Source: Carya illinoinensis (lineage: Eukaryota; Streptophyta; Magnoliopsida; Fagales; Juglandaceae). Taken from it: a stretch of DNA of 64,000 nucleotides. Below are positions 26,457 to 35,372 of this stretch, piece by piece. Position 1 is the stretch's first letter. Every line of letters begins with the position of its first letter. The stretch covers positions 2,046,001 to 2,110,000 of the forward strand of contig NC_056758.1 in NCBI RefSeq assembly GCF_018687715.1. Reading direction: 5' to 3'. A model generated the notes under the pieces. It ran no database searches and was not told the DNA's origin. It saw nothing but the letters and a program-made list of their open reading frames with translations. A program made the position numbers and the translations under genes.

Positions 26457-26882
26457 TTACAGAAATTTAAGGCACTTTGCCTCATTCTTCAAATGCTCTT
26501 GTTTTTCAAGAATCTGCATGGCATCCCTATCGAAAGCGGTGGGCAATCGAAAAGAAGATTTAAGCAAGGATTTTAAATTCCTATTCTCTTGCTTTATTGA
26601 TTCTATCTTCATGTTGGACTCCAGAAGAAGTCGCTGAAGTATAGCAATATTCTCGTGGAGATTGTCAACTCCACAAGTTCTGGATTGCAGTCGTTGAGAA
26701 AATGCGACAATGGATGATGAGTATCGGGTACCGAGACTCACAAGCTCATAGATAGCTTCATTATCTGACCTATGAGTCAGATCATTACATTGCATGATAG
26801 CACCTGTGGTAGAAGCAGGAACAGCTGATGAACGAGGTGCAGAGTACCTCATAAATTGGCCATGAGAAGATCGCTGAGCCAT
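26457..26882 (-). CDS. Antisense ORF of the copia element, coiled-coil protein of unknown function
   Basis: A 141-residue frame starts at ATG 26880-26882 (MAQRSSHGQFMRYSAPRSS) and ends at 26457. The frame is open further upstream to 27137, but this ATG lies about 100 nt below a TATA box and looks the natural start. Residues 40-70 are NEAIYELVSLGTRYSSSIVA then SQRLQSRTCGVDN. Residues 72-135 have heptad-like spacing (LHENIAILQRLLLESN, IKQENRNLKSLLK, ILEKQEHLKNEAK), predicting a coiled coil. There is no signal peptide or catalytic motif. It is intact while the sense pol around it is full of stops. It may be a retrotransposon antisense gene or a captured host gene; I cannot name a family. Confidence 0.6.
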   Translation of the reverse strand: MAQRSSHGQFMRYSAPRSSAVPASTTGAIMQCNDLTHRSDNEAIYELVSLGTRYSSSIVAFSQRLQSRTCGVDNLHENIAILQRLLLESNMKIESIKQENRNLKSLLKSSFRLPTAFDRDAMQILEKQEHLKNEAKCLKFL

Positions 26883-26980
26883 TGCAGAGTAAAAATGCAG
26901 TAAGAGATTGCAGAATAAAAATGCAATATGATTACAGAAAAGTGAAGAAGATGAAATGCGAATGAAGATGAGCTGAATAT

Positions 26981-27162
26981 CTCTTTTATAGAGAAAATTA
27001 TGATACAACATCTCTCGTGAAGCAAGAGAAAAGAGACGAAATATAGCTTCATAGCTCTGCGGCGCCTGACAGCTGAGGCCCCTGACAGCACGCCTGACAA
27101 CTGCAGCACCTGATAGCACGCCTGACAGTTGCAGCACCTGACAGCACGCCTGACACCTACAG
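26981..27162 (-). promoter_or_regulatory. Candidate promoter of the antisense ORF: TATA box and 28-bp repeats
   Basis: On the minus strand CTATAAAAGAG lies at 26981-26991, about 100 nt before the ATG. Further upstream is a 28-bp unit repeated about 3.4 times (27064-27091, 27092-27119, 27120-27147, partial to 27162), each with GCCTGACA and CCTGA.AGCAC on the plus strand. TATA plus tandem repeats is a promoter-like arrangement; activity is inferred. Confidence 0.5.
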
Positions 27163-27804
27163 AGGAGTTGAAAATCCGCGGTGCTTGTCTGATCTTAAAA
27201 GGCTGGCTACCGTTTTTATTAAAAATGAGGTTAGCAGTTTAATGTTCATGAATTCTCCACTAACTGTGTTATTTACAAGAACTCCAGAAGAGTACAACTC
27301 CAGAAGAGTAGTGATCAGCAGAAAGATCCAGTTGTGATTATTTTATCAACATGGATCAAGTCCACAGTTAGTTGGATGTACAAATGCGAGTTATCTTTCA
27401 TATACACACAAGAAGATCATTGCAATTCATGAGAAGAAAGTTGAAATTGATATCAAGAAGGTACGGTCAAGTAAAAATCTGGCAGATTTATTCACTAAAG
27501 CATTACCAACTGCAACATTTAAGAAGATTATGCAGAACATTGGAATGCGGAGGTTTGAAGACCTGTTATCATGCACTTTTCAGGGGAAGTAATGTCTTGA
27601 AGACTTGTGCTGATTGTACTCTTTTTCCTTCGCTAAGGTTTTATCCCACTGGGTTTTCCTTTGCAAGGTTTTAATGAGGCAATCTTAAAGCACTCGGCGA
27701 TACATATGAATACTGTACTTTTTTTCCTTCGCCATTGGTTTTTTTCCACAGGGTTTTTCCTTGGCAAGGTTTTAACGAGGCATATTCTTTAAATATAGTC
27801 ATCC

Positions 27805-27814
27805 AAAGGGGAAG
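27805..27814 (+). other. Polypurine tract of the second copia element
   Basis: AAAGGGGAAG abuts the 3' LTR. Confidence 0.8.
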
Positions 27815-28037
27815 TGTTATAAACTATCTTTAATTGTATGACCACATTTATCTAGTCGTCAAATGCATAGTACATAGTGCTAGCATAGTAGGCTAGCATA
27901 ATCCCCTTTGTACGCCTATATATATCGTTGAATTCTTTAAAAAATTAATAAGTTTGATAATAGATCAATAAAAAAATCTCGTCTCTTACTCTCTCTCAAT
28001 CTTGAAACTCTCTCTTTATTTTGATTGATTTACAACA
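27815..28037 (+). repeat. 3' LTR of the second copia element
   Basis: Same length and ends as 22504-22726. Ten of the eleven differences I count are transitions. Confidence 0.9.
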
Positions 28038-29701
28038 AAAATGAAATTTATTATAATCAAAATTACTCTAATCAGAAGTTAGAGCAAGAGGAGCTTGTAG
28101 CCTCGGCTGAAAAACTCAGCCTTCCATAATCTTTTTAGAATCCTGAACGAAAATCCAAACTAGAACTTTTTAGAATCCTGAACGGAAATCCAAACTAGAA
28201 CTACCGAAAGATAGATAAATAAAATCCCCTAAAGCAAAAACATAAAAGCCCTAAAACAAGTAGGAAGAAAAACAATAATCTGCCAAAAGGCTGAAAACGA
28301 AAACCAAAAAAGGCGAAGAAGAACGAGAGAGAGATCCCTGGTGGCCTTATATTCCGTGCACTAATTTTTTCCTCTGCAATGTCTGCATGATCTGCTGCCC
28401 AGTGTTGAGGCCACGATTTCATCGTGCCTTTCCTCTGTCTGTGCGTGGCTCGTGCGAGTGCCCCTGTCGTGCGTGCTTCTCGTTTCAGCACGCTAGTAGT
28501 TCTCGCGTCCTGCTCTGCATCTTGTGAGGCCACGATCTTCCAGCCCCTGCACTCCAGCGTCCCAGCTTCACTTCAGCGCTGGACTTTGTTGAGCCAGCCC
28601 ACGGATCCTGTTGCAATTCCTTTTCCAAGTGTGTGGTCCTTCCTGTCGTCCAGCCCAATTGATAGTATTAATTTCAAAATTACCCTACACAATTAGAGTT
28701 AAAATTTCAGCATATAAGGGCAAAATGGGAAGATTAACTTTGGTGTGTTTTAAATTTGTGAGTGTGCCAGCTGCATTACAAACTTTTTAAGTGTAAAATA
28801 TCAAAATTTATCAATTGACTCAAGTATTATAATCTATTGTATAATTAAGTACTTAATTCATTTGTTGTTAAACAATTTATTCATTTTAGCAGCTTAATCA
28901 TGCAATTGCGACATATTATACCAAGAAAAAGGTTCACTTGCTTGCAGTTTTGTGCCACATAGGCTTCTCCTTGGAACTTCTCTAAGGGACTCTGAAAGGT
29001 AACTACTAACTACTTGAAAATTGATTTATTGCACAAAAATACGCAGTCTTGTTTCCAACATAATGGATTAACCTCAGAGATCAGGATTTTCTCCGGTTCA
29101 ACTTTCAGTTCGAGATGATCAAGGAATGTTGCCCTTGCCCAGGGATGTTAGAGTTCCTTTTCTATTAAGAGTTAATGTTGCAGATTTAAAAGTTTGTATC
29201 TATAACTTACCCCAATTTCTAATTTAATACTGAGATTATATTGTATCATGTGGACAAGTTGGTATAGTATTGATCCATCTGAAAACCAACTCATGTTTGT
29301 TTAGAACATTGAGCGGTCACTTTTTAGTAGGAAGGGGACCTGCAAGATCAGCTATGCTTCAATAGGTTAACAAGAAGAAGAGAGAGAACAGTGAATTCTT
29401 GTATGAATACTCCCAGCCCCCAGGTCGGCTGAACCTTAAAGATTATTTAGCAAGTCTTACGTTTGCTTTTAGGAACATTGATATGCACACATTCCAACCA
29501 TAAGTTTTACACAATTCTTTATTGAAATATTATTATTTTGTAAATTTAAATCCATTAAAATAAAATAAGATTCAAATAAATTAATATTTTAATAATGAAT
29601 TGTGTAAAAGTTGTATTTTAAGTTGTCTATATAGCATTTTCCATGCTTTTAAGTTTTTATGTTGTCTTTCTTTGTTTCAGGTAATCAAATTAAGCAACAT
29701 A
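28038..29701. other. Spacer in copy A; 35-bp tandem repeat at 28131-28200
   Basis: The unit starting CTTTTTAGAATCCTGAACG is present twice (28131-28165 and 28166-28200). The part to about 28912 has no counterpart in copy B. From about 28913 the sequence matches copy B from about 39917. No gene recognised. Confidence 0.5.
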
Positions 29702-30236
29702 TTCCTGGGTTTTTTTTTTTTTTTTGTTTTTGTTTTTGAAATAAACTTCATTCCATCTAATAAAACCGAAGTTATAACTGTGACTAATCAATATAGAAAA
29801 AATCTAAATTACTAGTTAAACTGCTCAACTGTGAGGAGCTCTCCCGTCCATAAATTTCTTTATGGCGGACATTGTCTTTCTATATACTCTCAATTGACAA
29901 CATTGAGAAAGCGCTCTATTAAAAAAAAAACTGAAACGACATCTCTTTCGAAAAAGAGAGGTACTAACACGCTTCACCCTCTTAAGAAGGAGGAGTACAA
30001 ATACTCACATTCCTTCAAATGAGGAGTGAGACAACCACCCACATTCCTCTAAAGGAGGAGTGAGACTCCACTGCTATGGACCTCAAGTCCAATAGCATAT
30101 TTTTTATTATTTATAAAGTAAAACAAAAACAAAGTACCTAAAAAACAAAAAACATGATTCAGTCTAAAACAAAAACATATGGGCCCAGTCTAAACACATG
30201 GGCCCATTAAACAATAAAGCACATGGGCTTTTCCTG
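29702..30236 (-). mobile_element. Retroposon insertion with poly-A tail (minus strand), absent from copy B
   Basis: TTCCTG at 29702-29707 and 30231-30236 brackets 523 bp that starts with a poly-T run, the complement of a 3' poly-A tail. Copy B has the uninterrupted site near 40690. No reverse transcriptase frame remains. It could be a 5'-truncated LINE or a SINE-like retroposon. Confidence 0.65.
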
Positions 30237-31343
30237 TTATTTCTTGTGTTTTAGTATGCTTTTATTACTTTATCTAACAGCTATTGTTAGAAGAGGAGAT
30301 AAATTGAAACATAAAACAATTTTAAATAACAAGCAGAAAAGACATGGTCAAAGACGAAGGTGGGTGAGTGAGTGAGGCGCCCTCTTGCATCTTCCACCGA
30401 AAGTGTGTTCAAACTTGAATGTTTAGACAAACACCCCATTTAGTTTTTGTGCGCTGATTTTGGTAATTTGGAGTTTGGAGTGAACCCATTTAGGTGGGAC
30501 AGCAGAATGTCAGTCCCCAAGCGCCTCTCAGCCTCTTGTGAAACAGGACATGATCGGAACTTTTAGGTTTGATGTAGATATGGTTATATAATGTGAATAT
30601 TGGATTTGTCATTTAAAAAAGTTGATTTACAAGTAAAATGATGTCGTTTTGATCTTTAAAAACTGCATCCAAAAATATATTTTTAAATGATTTTTGACAA
30701 ATTCGTTCACAATTTGAATAATTGGATATTCAGATTTTTAAAACTTGATAAGGTTGGATATTCATCTAAGTTATAACCCAATCAACTTATGTGATTATTT
30801 AGATTGCATTATAAACCTGAATGCAGATTCGAATATAGCCTAATACCAAAATCCGGATTAGAATGAACAACCCTACTTTTAAGGTATTGAGGTAATAGGG
30901 TTTTAATATGATTTGCTTGATGAAATTTTTATATTATTGTTCATCTTATATTTAATTATTATCAATCATATTTGCTGATATAATTTCTCTTTATAATTGA
31001 CATAAAATCATAAAAAATATCTTGTAGAAATATTAGAATGAAAAATAAAAAAAAATTCATAAAAATAAACTTATAAATTAAAATAATTTAGGATGGCATA
31101 GATTAAAAAACTCCACAAGTTAGTGAAAGAAGCATTTTTTCTATCATTGAACTTAATCAGAGGAAGAAAGACTAGCACCTTGCTTCGCCAATTCGTGTTT
31201 TTCATGGAATTCGTGGTTGGTCTCTCCGCCAATTTAAAACAAGTCTGCGAGTAACAGACCTTGATTCTCGAGTATCAATACAAGTGTATAGCTTTCGAAG
31301 TATACGAACACACGTAGAGAGTAGCGAGAACCAAGGTGGAAAA
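30237..31343. other. Spacer upstream of the mevalonate kinase exon copy
   Basis: Aligns with about 40690-42350 of copy B. Copy B holds about 75 extra bases just upstream of its gene (about 42097-42180, with CACGCGTG and CGCGTGGGC) that are missing here. No gene seen. Confidence 0.45.
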
Positions 31344-31476
31344 ATGGAAGTGAGAGCTAGAGCTCCTGGGAAAATTATACTCGCCGGAGAACATGCTGTA
31401 GTGCACGGATCCACGGCAGTTGCTGCCTCAATTGACCTCTGCACCTATGTTTCTCTTCGATTCCCGATTCCTTCTG
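31344..31476 (+). pseudogene. Mevalonate kinase exon 1, stranded at the duplication junction
   Basis: Encodes the same first 44 residues as the intact gene at 42351 ([20 protein letters not shown]...), with the first GHMP-kinase motif. The expected donor at 31477-31478 reads CT, where the intact gene has GT. Beyond it, intron 1 joins RING intron 1, so no mevalonate kinase exon follows until the second copy. A cryptic GT at 31492-31493 would keep the same phase. Confidence 0.9.
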
Positions 31477-31619
31477 CTACTGTCTCTCTCTGTATTGCAT
31501 TTGTTTGATATGGAATATCGTTGTTCTCCTTCGATCGTGCGTTTCGTGATTGGGTTGAACTGGGTTTGCGGGAAATGTTGATTTTTATCTTTTTAAGGGT
31601 CGGATTTGGAACATCGAGT

Positions 31620-31621
<2 letters not shown>

Positions 31622-31667
<46 letters not shown>
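31622..31667. repeat. (AC)n microsatellite
   Basis: About 46 bp of AC repeat in the former mevalonate kinase intron; copy B has only a few units at this place. Confidence 0.9.
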
Positions 31668-31669
<2 letters not shown>

Positions 31670-32729
31670 TGAACTTTTGTGGTTGTGATCCCATATTTCA
31701 AGCCTTTCCAGCTAGAATTTTCGGTTTTCGTGCTTCTCTTTGCGGGTAGAATGTCCATGTATGGAAGCCAACTTTGAAGAGACAAGGCTTCTTACATGAA
31801 GTTTTTCTGATTTTGTTTGAACTGATAATTGAGTGCCCGTCATGATTTTCCTTCTTGATTTTTTCCTTTTTTTTTTGGCAATTAAATGGGCATCACTGTA
31901 ATAAGTTAAAGAATGTTGTTTGTTCAATCCCATGAGTTGGGTTTTTGCAAGACCTCTAAAATTGTTATATAAAGAAACCCTTTTCCGCTTTCTCTGCTTC
32001 TAATTGTTTGATCGAAAATTTGTTTGTATTTTATGTGAATTAATTTACGTCTTGTTTAAATTATTGAAGTTTAAAATTATTTGTTTAAGTTTCATTTTTC
32101 CCAGCATGAAATAATTTCCTGAATTAATCTGATCAGGTAATGTTGTGGAAGTCATCGTATGTAAAACAATACTAACATGGTAGACTCATTCTCAAGAGCA
32201 TTGTGGTAGAATAAAACGCAAAACCACCGTCTTTGTAGCATGTGAGTTTTATGGTCTGCATAGTTTCGAAGCTGAGTAACTGACAAGAAACTAATCACTT
32301 ATTAAAAAATAATTGAAAGGAAATTAATCACCAACTGACCGCCGAAATGTCTGCAAAGGTCTTGGAGACGAGAGATGAACCGATTGCCAGATTTTTGTGG
32401 TGATATGCATGCATGCTTGTATGTGAAGGTGGCGCTGATGGGAGTGGGGTTGACTAGAGAAACTAAAGCACTTGGTAACCTAGGTTAGGGTGGTTAGGTA
32501 CATCTTTGCAGAATCATCACTGTTTACAATTACCAGAGATCATATTAGAAGTCCAGAGATGTTTCTTAATTTTGTTGTCTATGCTTCAAGAATGTATAAT
32601 GCTTGTTATTAATTTCCCAATTTGATGGGGAGTGAACACACTGCCTTATTCCCCTGTAAGCATGAAGTTAGTGCAGGAAATTGTATTTAGTCTTTTATTA
32701 ATCTTGGTAATTTTATTCATATGTTACAG

Positions 32730-33201
32730 ATAAGTTTTGTTATATTTGCATTTTACAATGGACCAAAATTGTTGCTGGCAAGCTCTCTAGCCCACTTCCC
32801 TCTATAAAATGTCCCCTCTGCAAGGTTCAGTTTGATCTATTGTTCTTTCAGACTACTACACCCTGGTTGGGTTTCTTTTTTTCTTTCTTTACCAGTTATT
32901 TTATTTTAGTTTTTGGTTATGGCTTCCACCGGTTAAGTGTTTCATTCACAGATAGAAATATGCACTCTAATGTCACAAATTATCATAGTCATCCTTTTGT
33001 CTGTCTGGAAAAACTTCACAGATTGGTTCAGAATCGGTGACAAGATTATTATCACTAATTGACACTAAACTTTTGTTTAATTTTCAGATAGAAAATTTTT
33101 CTATAATACATGGATATGATGGAAATTCTTTTCAACAGCATCATATCAATCAGGATTTTGAACATAGGCATCATCCTGTCAATTTATCTTCTTTCGTTTC
33201 T

Positions 33202-33240
<39 letters not shown>

Positions 33241-34579
33241 CTTTATGATATTTTTGATTGGTGCCTTCTTCTATGTTTTTAGATTCCTTTGTTTATGTTA
33301 CTTCATGTAATGGTGCTGCAGTTTTGTATTAACGAGAGGACACAAGTATAGATTACAATGCTATTACTCTGAACCAGGTCTTATTTAGTTTCTTCTCATT
33401 GCTATCTGTTTGTTATTCTATTTCCTGATAAAGCCGTTGTTTCCCAATATTCACTTTTTAAAGCTATTGCATGTTCAATCAGGTGTCGTAAGTGACATAT
33501 TCAATGCATCACGGTATTGGAAGTCTTGTAAGTATCTTCAGCCAAACCGCTGGCTCGAAAGTTGGTTGAGAAGGGAAATTCAAGCTCTGATGTAGGTCGT
33601 GTATAAACCAGTTTATTGTTTCCTTAATGTACATAGAAAATGTTTCAGTGTCCCTAGAATCTTCATGATTGAGTTCTACATATCAATTAACACGGACCCT
33701 CATTTAGAAAGGTAGGCAGTATAATGAAAAATGTTAGAATCAAGTGTGACGTAGAAAAAACACTATGGGCATTTAGGTGTTTTATTTTCTAATTCAAATT
33801 CCTTGGCTGATTGCTCCAATATAGGACATATTTTTCAGTATATATTAAGGTCCTTGTTTGAATGCTTATCGATTGTGTGAATATGTTCCCATCGAATCAT
33901 CAGCTATAAATTTCTATAATTGCGAGTACATCTTACAGAGTTGTATAACCATGTTTACGTTTTCTGCTTTCTAATGCAACTACATAATTTTGACTCGTGT
34001 TGAGTAAGGGTTACCTTTTGCAACTTCATTTGTAGGAGGAAGATGTTGACATTATTGTGCACCACATACTTGGTGTAATTGACTCATTCGTATCACGGTA
34101 ATAGTTTGCTACTATCTGCATCTTAAACAGATTGAATATGAGTTGATGAAGGAAAGCAATCATCTAATGTTCACAATTTATTTTTCCTAGTTCTTTTGCT
34201 TCTTTGGATGGGATACAACAAAAGGTTTACCATGAAAGAATGATTATATAGGATGGTAATGACCCACAGTTAACACTCGAGTGCTGCACTTTTCAGGAAT
34301 GAGCCAAAAAGTCATGTAAACATTCCTGAAACAAAAGGAGATGAGTTGGAGGCTTTAGTCTCTGACGCTGCAAGGCCCTTTCTAGGAGCAAGAACAGATC
34401 GATTTATAAACGAGGTGGAACTGTTTCTTGCTTCAGGTTTGAACATTGAAGCCTATGATGCAGTGTACATGCAGAGATTAGGTTGGAGTTTTCCTGGAGT
34501 CACCAGTGAGTCTTCTGAAGGAGCACATAGTGGACAGACAACCGTAATTCCATACCTGTATATATTTGATGAAGGCTGA
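32730..34579 (+). pseudogene. RING-finger gene copy B, lacking exon 1
   Basis: Exons 2-6 align with copy A at 32730-32824, 33088-33167, 33493-33595, 34036-34097 and 34297-34579. Exon 1, with the first half of the RING, was not included in the duplication. Further lesions are visible: the exon 3 donor is GC (33168-33169) instead of GT, exon 4 ends in a stop (33593-33595, CAG to TAG), and the C terminus is shortened (FDEG then stop). The remaining RING half reads HKFCYICILQW. It cannot make a normal E3. It could be transcribed from the mevalonate kinase exon 1 region as a fused RNA. Confidence 0.85.
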
Positions 34580-35372
34580 TGAACCTGATTAAATAAAGTT
34601 CTTAAGATTTGTTATTTTTTTCATTCATTAATGCCTTGTTTTGTTTCCAAAATTGGAGACAAGGAAAGATTTTAGGAGCGCCTCACTTACGGAAAATTTC
34701 TTATCGAGGGCCCATGCACTCCAGGATTAATCGGGATGCTATTCTCATACACTTGATGTCAATAAAAAATATATAGGAGCCTGAACCTGCATATTTTCCA
34801 TTGCAAATTAGACTGACTTCAATGGATGATTGAAGTGACACAACATCCCCCATCTTGTTTGCAATTTCGGGTTACTCATTAAGCCATCTTCTTGAGTGCA
34901 TATTGCAGCACTGAAGTTCATAATCATGCTTTTAAAATTGTAAATTACATGATATTTATTGGCTTTTTTAAAATCACTTTAACCCTAAATTACACCATTT
35001 GTGGACATTTACCCAAAAATGGATAAGGTTGCAATCCTAATTCTATGTTCTTTTTTGTTTTTTTTTTTAAGGGCCCCGTTATCATGGATGGTTCATGGAG
35101 CATTCCAAGCTGTGGATGCGGTTGGTCCGAAATACTGTCCGTACATTTCCATATTTGCCCTTGGGCTATAATCTTTGAAACCTGAAAACCTAAGCTAAAG
35201 TGTCTGAAATTTGAATAATGATACGACAATGTTTTATTTGGTAAGTGGTAAAAGACTAACATACGGCATCGCATACGAGAGCTTAACAGACAATGTTTTA
35301 TTTGGCCTCGGCACGCACCACTTTATCTGTTTATAACATACGGCATAGCATCCGTCCGAGAGCTTAACAGAC

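Larger units (their letters stand above)
25083..27600 (+). pseudogene. Remnants of copia pol
   Basis: Plus-strand scraps in copia order: AAKIPARIEVPVGELRNS near 25095-25150; an open stretch 25319-25594 with RNKIVVDNVYPYEMAIDI, typical of the integrase-reverse transcriptase linker in the Ale/Retrofit lineage; TAYLYGSLDHDIY of reverse transcriptase at about 25984; and, after the antisense insert, NLADLFTKALPT of the RNase H end near 27476. Many stops and shifts separate them. The enzyme cannot be made from this copy. Confidence 0.75.
22504..28037 (+). mobile_element. Decayed Ty1/copia element (Ale/Retrofit-like) with an antisense ORF
   Basis: The 223-bp LTRs at 22504-22726 and 27815-28037 have TG...CA ends. 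TTATCAGCACGA follows the left LTR as in many plant copia primer sites, and AAAGGGGAAG precedes the right LTR as polypurine tract. Flanks GAAAT and AAAAT may be a mutated 5-bp target duplication. LTRs differ at about 11 of 223 positions by hand alignment. Only scraps of pol remain, and no gag was recognised. A 141-codon antisense frame lies between the reverse transcriptase and RNase H remnants. The element interrupts the copy A-specific segment. Confidence 0.85.
13648..31845 (+). repeat. Tandem segmental duplication, copy A
   Basis: This segment runs from RING intron 1 through RING exons 2-6, amidase and spacer to mevalonate kinase exon 1 and part of its intron. It is repeated in the same order and direction at 31846-42817. 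It is about 18.2 kb against 11 kb because it holds about 7.2 kb at 21728-28912 not found in copy B, plus smaller insertions. The order suggests unequal recombination between the first introns of the RING and mevalonate kinase genes. Confidence 0.9.

Noticed and set aside
31585..31785. Minus-strand frame with a Cys-Val repeat
   Set aside because: Artefact of the AC microsatellite.
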